This document shows, one piece after another, positions 52,966 through 61,184 of a DNA stretch of 64,000 nt. Below the pieces are notes generated by a model. That model was not told the DNA's origin. It saw nothing but the letters and a program-made list of their open reading frames with translations, and did no database searches. The stretch's first letter is position 1, and each line of letters begins with the position of its first letter. The DNA lies in assembly GCA_964398185.1 (NCBI GenBank), contig CAYNML010000024.1:7381-71380 (forward strand), read 5' to 3'. Made by a program: the position numbers and the translations under genes. The stretch comes from Fen-1058 sp964398185 (lineage in GTDB: Bacteria; Chloroflexota; Anaerolineae; Fen-1058).

Positions 52966-53559
52966 TCAGAACCACTCAAAGAATTCTTCAGTCCCCAGCG
53001 TGGCAATGATGTCCGAGGCCATCGGCTCCAATGGTCCATAGCCGATGTGGATGAAGTCGTCGATGCTGCCCAGATAGCACATGCGCTCGGCTTCAAACTT
53101 GCGCACGTCGGCATCGATCAGCGTGAAGCGCAGCACGGGCGAGAATTGCGTGTAGCGATCCAGTTGCTCTGATAGCCGCGAACTCATCCCAGGCAAAATG
53201 GGGACCAACGCGCTCAATTCTCCAATCAGCGTATCAGCGTCCGGCCCCACCGCCTCGTAAATCTCGATGCGTTTAGGTCGCACGTTGACGCGATAACGGT
53301 TGCGCTTCGGATGCCGCGCCACGGCGTTTTTTACGGCGTTGATTTCTTCCTCGCGCAGTTGGGAAGCCTGCGCTTTGCTCAACGACACGACGCCGTTGAC
53401 GCTCTCGGTAATGGTGTAGCCGTCTGGAATCTGCTCCACCGGTTCGTCTTTGATCTCCCGCGCGAAGTAGTAACGCGGCTTGCCGGTCTTGGTCACGCCC
53501 CGGCACAGATAATACGTGAAACCCTTGCGGCTGGTGTAGGTGATGGGCATGGCACTCAT
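52966..53559 (-). CDS. Conserved hypothetical protein
   Basis: 197 residues. It begins with a short beta module rich in aromatic and basic residues (YTSRKGFTYYLCRGVTKTG) that looks like a nucleic-acid-binding or SH3-like strand set, followed by a mixed alpha/beta region with a Lys/Arg patch (RHPKRNRYRVNVRPKRIEI). No membrane segment. It starts 5 bp after the addA-like gene on the same strand, so it is probably in its transcript. Function unknown. Confidence 0.75.
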   Translation of the reverse strand: MSAMPITYTSRKGFTYYLCRGVTKTGKPRYYFAREIKDEPVEQIPDGYTITESVNGVVSLSKAQASQLREEEINAVKNAVARHPKRNRYRVNVRPKRIEIYEAVGPDADTLIGELSALVPILPGMSSRLSEQLDRYTQFSPVLRFTLIDADVRKFEAERMCYLGSIDDFIHIGYGPLEPMASDIIATLGTEEFFEWF

Positions 53560-53564
53560 CCTTG

Positions 53565-56500
53565 TTACACGTCTTCTACCTGCACTTCGTTTTTCACGCG
53601 CAGAAACACCAATTGCCCACGCGGGCGTTGGCCGATCTGCGGCGCGATCGCTTCGATGTAGCGCTGCACTTGCTCAGCATATTTCTCGTGCTCGATTGTA
53701 GCACGCATCTCTTCGATCGATCTTACTTCGTCCGTCTTGAAATCGACGATCGTCCAGCCATCGCCCGATCGATAGAGCAGATCGATCACGCCCGTATCGC
53801 CGGGCAGAGCATAGGGAACTTTGTGCAGCCGATCGGCCTTCTCAACTTCTTCGTACAACGGGTGCGCCTGAAACCGTCGCAGCATCCGGCGCACTTCGTT
53901 AATCGTCGCCTGAATCTCGGCGTGATCGGTCAAGCCCGCTTCCAAAGCGAAGGGCAGCAGAAAGGCGTCGAAGTTGTCGGAGTCGGGAAAGCGCCAGCGG
54001 CGCAGCGCTTCGTGTGTCAACCGCCCGACGACCCACGCCGGCCCGACGGGCCGTTGGGCCTTTGGCACAACGCGCCAAACCTTCGATTGCGGATTTTGGA
54101 TTTTGGATTGCGGATCAAGGTGGAGCGCTGCAACGACCAGTTCAGGCGGTTGCAGGATGCTGGCCGATCCGCTTACCGTCTCGGCATTAGTTCGAATCGC
54201 TCCAACTTCCTCTGGCGGATACAACACACACCCAAGCGGTTGACTGAGTTCCACGCGACGCGGCGCGGTGAGCTCGCCATCAATCGTGATGGCATCCAGC
54301 CCGACGACTTCACCCAATCGTCTTAACCAACCACTCAACGTCAGCATATGCTTGGAACTGATCTTGGCGTGTCCGCTGACGATCAATTTTTCTTTGGCGC
54401 GCGTGGCGGCGACGTAGAGCAGGCGTTTATCTTCGGCGTCGTCTTTGGCTTGCTCGTTCAGCCGGGCCAGGCGATAGGCCACCGGATGTGCGCCGTCCGC
54501 GTCGGTCAGATCGATCTGCAAGCCGAGGTGATCGTCGAGCAGCACTTTGCTGGCACGATTGGGCATTTCGTGCGCGGCGTCGGCGATGACGACGACGGGA
54601 AATTCCAGACCTTTCGCTTTGTGGACCGTCATCAACTGCACCGCGCCCTCGGCGGCGACGGGCGCTTCGCCTTCACGCACGCCGGTATCTTCCAGCGTCT
54701 GCACGTATTCCAGAAATTCGCCGAGGCTGATCAAGCGGCTGGCGTGCGCGTCGACCAACAGCTTATCGACGTTGCGGCGCAGGCGATGGCCCTGCGGCAC
54801 AGCGCTCAACAGCGTGCGATAGTGCGTCGCGTCGAGGAAGCGCTTCAGCACCTCGGCCACCGACACGCGCCCGGCGAGATCGTGCAGTTCGGCAATGAGG
54901 TGATAGGCGTCACTGCGAGCGCTTCCCAGCGAAGCAGTCTCAGTGTGCCCTGATGAGATTGCTTCGCGCTCCGCGCTCGCAATGACGGACAGATTTTCCC
55001 ACAATGAACGCGGCTGATCATCGTTGGCGAAACGCAACCGATACAGATCAGCATCACTCAGGCCAATGGCTGGCGAGCGCAATAAACCCGCGAGGGCCAG
55101 ATCGTCGGTGGGATCGTGGATGGCCGCCAACGCATTGAGCACATCACGGATCTCCGGTCGATCGTAGAAGCCGCGTCCGGCGATGGTCACGAAGGGAATG
55201 CCCGCCCGTTCGAGGGCGTCTTCGTACACGCTAAAGCCGCTGCTGGCGCGGAACAGCAGCGCCATGTCACTCCACGCAAATTCCTCGGCGCGGTGCAAAG
55301 CGTGCAAGCGCTGGGCCAGAGCGGTCGCGGTGGCTTCACGTCCAGTGGCGGCATCCTCGCCCACGCCGAGATGAAATTCCACAAAGGGTGCGCACACGGC
55401 TTGTTTTTCAGGCTGTTTGCGCTGGGCGCGCAATTCGGCAAAGGGCACTTCGTAGGGCTGCGTCAGATCAGCGGCTTCGCCCAGCACGGGACGCAGCAGA
55501 TCGTTGAGATTCTGCACCAGCGGTTGATGCGCGCGGAAAGTGAGATCGAGATCGACGGTAAGGCCATTGGCGGCTTGAATATCCGCCTGCACTTGCCGGA
55601 AAACGCTCACGTCCGCGCCGCGAAACTTATAGATGCTCTGTTTGGCGTCGCCGACGATGAAGAGTTCGCCCGCCGAGGATGCCGTCATTGCGAGGAGCGC
55701 TTTTTGCGACAAAGCAATCTCCTGCGGTTGGAACTGGGATTGCTTCGCAGACAGCGCTCGCAATGACGGAGCGGGCGCGAAACCCGTCAACGCATACACG
55801 ATGTCGCGCTGGCGGGCATTGGTGTCTTGAAATTCGTCGACCAGCACCGCCTGCACATCATGTTGCCAACGTTCGCGTACCGCGGGCTGTGTCGTCAGCA
55901 GCTGGGCGGCGCGGCCTTCCAGATCGTCAAAGTCGAGCGCGTGCTGTGCGTCCTTCAATTGATCGTATTCCTGCAAGACGCGAGCGTGCAGTTGTTGCAG
56001 CGCGGGCAGAGCATCGGCCAGTTGTCGATCGAGCGCAACATTCAACGAGCCTTCCGCGCCGATCAACGGCTTGAGTTCCTCGTCGTAGTGATCGCGCAAG
56101 ACGCGCATGGCTTCACGTGCGGTTTCCAGATCGGCGGCGTCCCAGTTGGCTTTTTGTCCCTGTGTGGAAGTTGCCTTGCGAAGTTGCGACAGGCCGTTGA
56201 AGAGCGTGGTCCAATCGGATGCAGTACGAGCCGCCGAGACTTCGCGCCAGCGATCGAGCACGGCGCGGCGCGCGGTCTCCAGTTTGTCGTCGGCGCTGCG
56301 CGATCGAAGTTCGGTCAGCGTGTTTAAAGCGTCGCGCCATTGATCGGTCAGGTGTTCGTCCAGCCAGCGAGTCAGTGCGTCTGCGAGGTGTGTTGAGGTT
56401 GACCACACCGCCGCCACATCGAGCCGCTTTTCGATCAGCGTGCCGAGAATGTCACGCAGGCCGCCTTCGGTGAAGAGGCCGATGAGGGGCGCGAGGTCCG

Positions 56501-56999
56501 ATCGGGTGGCCGCCCACGCCAGCGCGGCTTCGATCGCCTGCGCCTGCCACGCGGCCGCCTGGCCTTCTTCCAACACAGCGAAGTTGGGATCGAGTCCGGC
56601 TTCGGCGGGATGCGTCCTGAGGACCTCGGCGCACAGGCTGTGGATGGTGCTGATGCGCGCCGCGTCGAGCTCGGTGAAGGCGCGCTGCCATATTTGCTCG
56701 GCGACCGCGTCTTCGCGGTCGGCCCCACCCGCGAGGACGCGGGCAGGGAGCATCAAGCGGCGTTGAATCTCGATACGGATGCGCGTCCGCATTTCACGCG
56801 CAGCCTTGTCGGTGAACGTGATGGCGACCAGCGAGCGCAGCGGATGGCCCTGTTCCAGCAGATGCAGGTAGCGCCCGACGAGCACGCGCGTCTTGCCGGA
56901 GCCGGCGCCCGCCGTCACCGCAATGGCGCGGCTGCGGCGCGTGGCGGCCTGCTTTTGATCGGGTGTGAATGTGAATTGAGTGAGGATGCTGCTATGCAT
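53565..56999 (-). CDS. addA: AddA-like UvrD/Rep helicase with C-terminal nuclease
   Basis: 1144 residues. Superfamily 1A motifs are clear: Walker A AVTAGAGSGKT, motif Ia, HSLCAEVLR, motif II VDEFQDT, motif III GDAKQSIYKFRGA, motif V LMTVHKAKGLEFP and motif VI LLYVAATRAKEKL. The C-terminal PD-(D/E)XK nuclease has GVIDLLYR and WTIVDFKTDE. With AddB it processes double-strand breaks for recombination and degrades foreign linear DNA. Dispersed repeats are inserted in frame: two family A copies (one between motifs II and III), a heptamer repeat at 54084-54116 and twin hairpins at 56701-56745. addB lies upstream, with a toxin-antitoxin pair between them on the other strand. Confidence 0.88.
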   Translation of the reverse strand: MHSSILTQFTFTPDQKQAATRRSRAIAVTAGAGSGKTRVLVGRYLHLLEQGHPLRSLVAITFTDKAAREMRTRIRIEIQRRLMLPARVLAGGADREDAVAEQIWQRAFTELDAARISTIHSLCAEVLRTHPAEAGLDPNFAVLEEGQAAAWQAQAIEAALAWAATRSDLAPLIGLFTEGGLRDILGTLIEKRLDVAAVWSTSTHLADALTRWLDEHLTDQWRDALNTLTELRSRSADDKLETARRAVLDRWREVSAARTASDWTTLFNGLSQLRKATSTQGQKANWDAADLETAREAMRVLRDHYDEELKPLIGAEGSLNVALDRQLADALPALQQLHARVLQEYDQLKDAQHALDFDDLEGRAAQLLTTQPAVRERWQHDVQAVLVDEFQDTNARQRDIVYALTGFAPAPSLRALSAKQSQFQPQEIALSQKALLAMTASSAGELFIVGDAKQSIYKFRGADVSVFRQVQADIQAANGLTVDLDLTFRAHQPLVQNLNDLLRPVLGEAADLTQPYEVPFAELRAQRKQPEKQAVCAPFVEFHLGVGEDAATGREATATALAQRLHALHRAEEFAWSDMALLFRASSGFSVYEDALERAGIPFVTIAGRGFYDRPEIRDVLNALAAIHDPTDDLALAGLLRSPAIGLSDADLYRLRFANDDQPRSLWENLSVIASAEREAISSGHTETASLGSARSDAYHLIAELHDLAGRVSVAEVLKRFLDATHYRTLLSAVPQGHRLRRNVDKLLVDAHASRLISLGEFLEYVQTLEDTGVREGEAPVAAEGAVQLMTVHKAKGLEFPVVVIADAAHEMPNRASKVLLDDHLGLQIDLTDADGAHPVAYRLARLNEQAKDDAEDKRLLYVAATRAKEKLIVSGHAKISSKHMLTLSGWLRRLGEVVGLDAITIDGELTAPRRVELSQPLGCVLYPPEEVGAIRTNAETVSGSASILQPPELVVAALHLDPQSKIQNPQSKVWRVVPKAQRPVGPAWVVGRLTHEALRRWRFPDSDNFDAFLLPFALEAGLTDHAEIQATINEVRRMLRRFQAHPLYEEVEKADRLHKVPYALPGDTGVIDLLYRSGDGWTIVDFKTDEVRSIEEMRATIEHEKYAEQVQRYIEAIAPQIGQRPRGQLVFLRVKNEVQVEDV
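54084..54116. repeat. Heptamer repeat (GGATTTT type) inside addA
   Basis: GGATTTT-like 7-bp units read on the minus strand as DPQSKIQNPQSK. The peptide has no counterpart in the nuclease fold and lies just before it. Confidence 0.65.
54908..54987. repeat. Family A palindromic repeat inside addA
   Basis: CGTCACTGCGAGCG at one end, CTCGCAATGACGG at the other. It encodes the stretch AEREAISSGHTETASLGSAR in frame. Confidence 0.8.
55682..55769. repeat. Family A palindromic repeat inside addA, between motifs II and III
   Basis: CCGTCATTGCGAGGAGCG to CGCTCGCAATGACGG, with inner arms AAGCAATC and GATTGCTT. It encodes SLRALSAKQSQFQPQEIAL and a little more, directly before ELFIVGDAKQ. Confidence 0.85.
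56701..56745. repeat. Twin GC hairpins inside addA
   Basis: GACCGCG-TCTT-CGCGGTC (56703-56720) and CCCGCG-AGGA-CGCGGG (56728-56743). In frame they encode ARVLAGGADREDAVA. Confidence 0.55.
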
Positions 57000-57031
57000 G
57001 CGTGGCCGCGTCTATCCTTGTAGAATCGGTG

Positions 57032-57037
57032 TATAAT
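57032..57037 (+). promoter_or_regulatory. -10 element of the toxin-antitoxin operon
   Basis: Perfect TATAAT 31 bp before the antitoxin ATG in a locally AT-rich spot; no good -35 is seen. Confidence 0.45.
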
Positions 57038-57067
57038 TTTCATAGACCGATAGTAAGGCGGACAATC

Positions 57068-57400
57068 ATGAGCGACTTAACGACTCGCACTACGGCAAAA
57101 CGACTCAATACCCTGGCGCAGCTCTACGAGCGTGGTCAGACCAGTCCATTGTTGGATCGGGCGCTGGCTAAAGCGCTGACGTATGAGGCTGCCGTGTCAC
57201 GCCAGCAGCTGGAGCAATTGCAGGCCGATCTGGCCGAACTGGAACAACGCTATGGACTATCGTCGGCCGAGTTTTACCAGCAATATCAAGCCGGCCAGAC
57301 AGATGATCAACTTGATTATACGGAATGGGCCGCGCTGCTCCAGATGGCGAATAACTTGCAAGAACGGCTGCGGTTGCTGGCCGACGCCGAACGTCCATGA
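57068..57400 (+). CDS. TumA-type antitoxin
   Basis: 110 residues from the ATG at 57068; an upstream in-frame start at 57002 would lie before the -10 element. Helical throughout, with a Gln/Leu-rich coiled-coil-like core (about 40-70) and a C-terminal LLQMANNLQERLRLL helix. It overlaps the next gene by 4 bp (ATGA), the classical antitoxin-toxin arrangement. The partner belongs to the TumE family, which makes this the antitoxin. The family label rests mainly on the partner. Confidence 0.65.
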   Translation: MSDLTTRTTAKRLNTLAQLYERGQTSPLLDRALAKALTYEAAVSRQQLEQLQADLAELEQRYGLSSAEFYQQYQAGQTDDQLDYTEWAALLQMANNLQERLRLLADAERP

Positions 57401-57780
57401 CTGCCGCCGATTATTTGGAGTCGATCAAAGCCCGTCTGTTGAGCGACCCCCTCATCGCTGCGTTCCAGATCGTGCGTGAACGCAGCACTTCCTTTGACGG
57501 TTATCTGCGCGCCAGAGTGACGCTGTTGGACGACAGTCACCTTGAATTCGCCGAATACTTCACCGTTGCCACAGATGATCAGATTGCGGTGGTGACTTAC
57601 AATTACCACTGGGCTGCGCCGCATGGCGGCCTGATTCAGCGTTGGGATAATACTCCCCATTATCCCGGTCTGCCCAACTTTCCCGATCACACCCATCTGG
57701 CCGACACGGCTGAACCACTCCCGGCTGAACCACAGAATATCTTCGCTGTATTGGATGAAATTACCAAACGTTTGTCATAG
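57397..57780 (+). CDS. TumE-family toxin (DUF6516)
   Basis: 127 residues. The segment SHLEFAEYFTV, VVTYNYHWA and RWDNTPHYPGLPNFPDHTH matches the TumE/DUF6516 family of small toxins. His and Asp residues in the last motif are candidates for catalysis, but the target of this family is not something the sequence shows. Translationally coupled to the antitoxin gene by ATGA. It ends 3 bp from the addB stop codon on the opposite strand. Confidence 0.75.
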   Translation: MTAADYLESIKARLLSDPLIAAFQIVRERSTSFDGYLRARVTLLDDSHLEFAEYFTVATDDQIAVVTYNYHWAAPHGGLIQRWDNTPHYPGLPNFPDHTHLADTAEPLPAEPQNIFAVLDEITKRLS

Positions 57781-57783
57781 CCG

Positions 57784-60700
57784 CTAGAAGGCTTGTGGCG
57801 TATATCTCCAGCAAAACGCGACGGCGGGACAATAGCTTGGACACCCGCCATCGGGTGGCATGGGGTGGAAATCGCCCGAGCGAATGTGCCGCACGTGATC
57901 GACGACGTGCTGCTTGACTTGATCAAAAGCGGCCCCTATGCCGTCGGGATATTTTTCCAACTTGAAGCTGCTGGCCTCGCCGCGCAAGATGTGCCAGTAG
58001 AAGCCCGAGGCAACTTTGCCAAGTCCCAGCGCCTCTTGCGCGGCCAGCGCGTACAACGGCAGTTGCAAGCGTTTGCCTTTCTCCAGATCCTTCGCGCTGA
58101 TGGCTGAGCCGCTGGCCTTGTAATCGATCACGCGCAGACGACCCTGCTGATCCACATCCAGCCGATCGATGTAGCCGTGCAAGCGAATCTCTGCGCCATC
58201 GCCGGCGCGCACGATCAACGACGGCTGCCCCATGCCAAACCTCTGCTCGAAGTAACGCGGCGTAAATTCGGCTGAAACTTCGGCCAGTGCTTCAATCGTG
58301 AGGCGTAACTTCTCTTCCAATTCACGCTGCTGCGCGTCCCACAATGCGCCCGGTCGGAAGCCGTAATCGATCGGAGCGGTAGCGAACACCGCGCGCGCGA
58401 TAGCAGGCAGGGCGCTCAACGGATCGTCGTGTTGATACACGTCTTCCAGAATCTTGTGCAGCATCGAACCGAGGATGCGCGCATCGTAGCCTGCTTCCGG
58501 CGGCGTGCGCGGCTCCAGTTGCAGCGCGTGCGCGATGTAAAATGCAAACGGGCACGTGCCGTACATTTCCAAGCGGCTCGCGCTCCAGCCGTGCGCGGCG
58601 GAGTAGCGTTGCTGCAAGACGTCAGCCAAGTGCGGCAAGACGCCTTCATGCTCGCCGGTCGCTTCGTCGGCCAGTCGAGCCTGCAAGACTTCGAGGCGGT
58701 GCTGTAGGTGCTGATCAAATTGGCGCGCGGCCTGCACCCACTCGATCGGCGAAGCGGCTTCCTCAGGCGACAGATGATCTTCGGGGCGCACTTTGCGCAC
58801 GATCGGGCCGCTCGTGCCGAGCGGTTGATCGAACAACTTCAGCACCTGCGACCAATACGGCGATGGTTCCCACGGCTGACCGTCGGGTGCGAGGTACGGT
58901 CGGGTGAGCAGCAACCGATCGGACGCGCGGGTGATTGCTTGATAGAAGAATGTGATCTCGTCGCCGCGCAGCTTGGGTTCGATCGCCAGGCCTCGATCGC
59001 GCAACACTGCCCGATCGGTTTCACGCAGCAGCACGGCTTCGCGCTCGGCCTGCGGGAATTCGCCTTCCGCTAAACCCAACAGCGCGACGGCGCGAAACGA
59101 CAGGCCGCGCGCATCGAGCGCCGAGGCGGTGAACACCCCGGCCCCCACCCTTGATCCCTCCCCCGTTTCACCGGGGAGGGGATCATACGACATCGCTTCA
59201 AGCGCGCCACGCAGTTCATTCACGAACGCGCGATAATCGATCGGTTGTGCTTCGCCGATCGTGGCGTCACTCAACACCAGGCCGCGCAGGGCATCTTTGC
59301 AAGCCCGCAGCGCCGCCACATCGCGCGCGGCGGTGATCGGGTTTTGCAGGACACGGGCCGCAACCCCGATGCCGGTCGTCTCGACTTCGCCAATCAAATC
59401 CTCGACGAACGCGGCGTAGTCGCGGATGGTGGCCTGCGGCTCAGGCATGATGGCCGCCGTGAAGGCTTCGAACTTTGCCTGCAATTGCCGCACTTCTTCA
59501 GGCGCAAGCCATTCGGCGGAGGTATCCTCGTCGTCGATGAGCGCACCTTCGGCGCGCGGTTGGCCCAATGCCTCAAACGCTGCTTGCCATTGCTCCAACC
59601 CGCCGATCACGCGCGCGGCGCGGGTGAGCGTGTCCAACTGCGCCGCATCGTGATCCGTAATGCCCTGCGCCGACCAGTCGAAGTACGGACTGCGCCACGC
59701 TTCCAACACCTGACGGCGCGGCCAGTCGAGCACGGGCAGCGACAACAGCGACAACAGCGCGGCGATGGCGGGATTGTCGATCAGCGGTGCGCCGCCGATC
59801 AGTCGCAGCGGCACGCCAAACTCGGCGGCGACTTCGAGCAGGAACGGGCGGTAGGCTTCAAGGTTGCGCGCGAGGATGGCAACGTCGTCGATCGACATGC
59901 CGTCGATCACGATCCGCTGTTTGATCCAGCGCAAGGCCGCGCGAGATTCTTCGGAACGGTTCTGGGCCTCGATGAATTCAACGGATTGCTGATTGCTGAT
60001 TGCTGATTGCTGATTGCGAAGCGTTCCTGCGCGACTCTCAAACAGCGCACTTTCGAGCGCAGCTAATTCCGTGGAGCGCGTCGTTGCGAGGAGCGTTGTG
60101 TGCGACGAAGCAATCTCACCATCGGGCAGAAAGAGATTGCTTCGCAAACTGCGCTCGCAATGACGGGCGGTGGGCAGCGCTTCCGGTGTGATGTGCAGGT
60201 GATCTATCAACGCTCGCCGCGCGCGATTGAAACGGCGATGCGCGAGACGCGAACGGGACAGATCGCCGGTGAGGGTGATGATCGTTTCCTGCGCGCGCTG
60301 CGCGAGAATCGTCAGCACGCCCAACTGCGTGGGGTTGAATTCGTCGAAGCCGGTGACGATGAGCAGGCGCGTGTCAGTGCCGAGGTCAGGTTTGTTTTCC
60401 AGCGCAATGGCCGCCAGCCAGCCTTGCCCTTCGGCGTCGGCCCAGTCGTTGCGCTGGAGCCAGTCTTGATAGGCGGTGTAGATCGCAGCGAGTTCTTCCA
60501 GTCGCAGGCCAAGTCCGAACACCGCGCCGTGAAATGCAATCGGATAGACACGGGCCCGTTTGAGTTCTTCGATGGTATCGCGCAGCAAGGCGATGAAGCC
60601 CGGTTTGGCGCGCAGGGCGGCATAATACGGCAATTGCCCCGTGTCGCATAGTTGATCGATCACGCGGCGCAGCAGGCGAATCTGCAACGGATCGGTCAAG

Positions 60701-60945
60701 CGGGCGCGGCGCTGATCGACGCGGGTGAGCAGCTCGGCGTAGAGCATGTGGAAGGTGAGCAACTCCACACCGATCGCGCCGCCGGACCGCGCGAGGCGGC
60801 GGCGAAATTCGGCCAGCTGCAATTGATTGGGCAGGATGACCGTGACGGGCGCGAAGGGATCTGTGGCCTTGACTTCGCGCAGGCGATCGATCGCGTAGTG
60901 CGTTTTGCCGGAGGCGGCAGGGGCGAGGAGCAGGCGCACGGACAT
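57784..60945 (-). CDS. addB: AddB-like helicase-nuclease subunit
   Basis: 1053 residues. The N-terminal Walker A reads LLLAPAASGKTHYAI. The C-terminal PD-(D/E)XK nuclease has RLRVIDYKASG and QLPLYALAAQE, and four Cys (one in YGTCPFAFY, three in CPSYCPAVAFC) match the iron-sulfur staple of AddB nucleases. It partners AddA in break processing. Dispersed repeats interrupt it in frame: a hairpin at 59137-59185, a heptamer repeat at 59984-60017 and a family A copy at 60079-60166. These fall in linker-like regions outside the conserved motifs, so the protein is probably still active. Confidence 0.86.
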   Translation of the reverse strand: MSVRLLLAPAASGKTHYAIDRLREVKATDPFAPVTVILPNQLQLAEFRRRLARSGGAIGVELLTFHMLYAELLTRVDQRRARLTDPLQIRLLRRVIDQLCDTGQLPYYAALRAKPGFIALLRDTIEELKRARVYPIAFHGAVFGLGLRLEELAAIYTAYQDWLQRNDWADAEGQGWLAAIALENKPDLGTDTRLLIVTGFDEFNPTQLGVLTILAQRAQETIITLTGDLSRSRLAHRRFNRARRALIDHLHITPEALPTARHCERSLRSNLFLPDGEIASSHTTLLATTRSTELAALESALFESRAGTLRNQQSAISNQQSVEFIEAQNRSEESRAALRWIKQRIVIDGMSIDDVAILARNLEAYRPFLLEVAAEFGVPLRLIGGAPLIDNPAIAALLSLLSLPVLDWPRRQVLEAWRSPYFDWSAQGITDHDAAQLDTLTRAARVIGGLEQWQAAFEALGQPRAEGALIDDEDTSAEWLAPEEVRQLQAKFEAFTAAIMPEPQATIRDYAAFVEDLIGEVETTGIGVAARVLQNPITAARDVAALRACKDALRGLVLSDATIGEAQPIDYRAFVNELRGALEAMSYDPLPGETGEGSRVGAGVFTASALDARGLSFRAVALLGLAEGEFPQAEREAVLLRETDRAVLRDRGLAIEPKLRGDEITFFYQAITRASDRLLLTRPYLAPDGQPWEPSPYWSQVLKLFDQPLGTSGPIVRKVRPEDHLSPEEAASPIEWVQAARQFDQHLQHRLEVLQARLADEATGEHEGVLPHLADVLQQRYSAAHGWSASRLEMYGTCPFAFYIAHALQLEPRTPPEAGYDARILGSMLHKILEDVYQHDDPLSALPAIARAVFATAPIDYGFRPGALWDAQQRELEEKLRLTIEALAEVSAEFTPRYFEQRFGMGQPSLIVRAGDGAEIRLHGYIDRLDVDQQGRLRVIDYKASGSAISAKDLEKGKRLQLPLYALAAQEALGLGKVASGFYWHILRGEASSFKLEKYPDGIGAAFDQVKQHVVDHVRHIRSGDFHPMPPDGGCPSYCPAVAFCWRYTPQAF
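59137..59185. repeat. GGGGAGGGG-type inverted repeat inside addB
   Basis: TGATCCCTCCCC and GGGGAGGGGATCA arms around GTTTCACC. In frame it encodes DPLPGETGEGSRVGAGV. Confidence 0.65.
59984..60017. repeat. Heptamer repeat (ATTGCTG) inside addB
   Basis: Four ATTGCTG units plus a partial one. On the minus strand it reads RNQQSAISNQQS. Confidence 0.8.
60079..60166. repeat. Family A palindromic repeat inside addB
   Basis: CGTCGTTGCGAGGAGCG to CGCTCGCAATGACGG with inner arms GAAGCAATCTC and GAGATTGCTTC. In frame it encodes about 29 residues including SNLFLPDGEIASSHTTLLA. Confidence 0.85.
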
Positions 60946-60971
60946 AGTAACGCCTAGAACTTCAGCAAGCG

Positions 60972-61160
60972 CTATTCACTGGCCGCATTCATGATGACCT
61001 CGAATACATTGAGGTCATCGTCGTTGGGATTGAAGTCTTTTTCCAATGCGCGCATGCGGCGCGTTGCAGCCGTGCGCGTCGTATATGCCTCAACCACCGC
61101 GATGATGCCGCGTTGCACGAATACAACGACCCAGACAGGTTGGGGGTTCTTCTCATTCAT
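60972..61160 (-). CDS. Small hypothetical protein
   Basis: 62 residues, with GAGG 8 nt before the ATG. It starts MNEKNPQPVWVVVFVQRGI, a beta strand pair, and continues with a helix TAATRRMRALEKDFNP, a compact beta-beta-alpha pattern. Lies between the restriction endonuclease and addB on the same strand. No family recognised; could be a restriction-modification accessory or unrelated. Confidence 0.5.
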   Translation of the reverse strand: MNEKNPQPVWVVVFVQRGIIAVVEAYTTRTAATRRMRALEKDFNPNDDDLNVFEVIMNAASE

Positions 61161-61184
61161 GATCAGCGCCTCAGTGTGTGTAAA

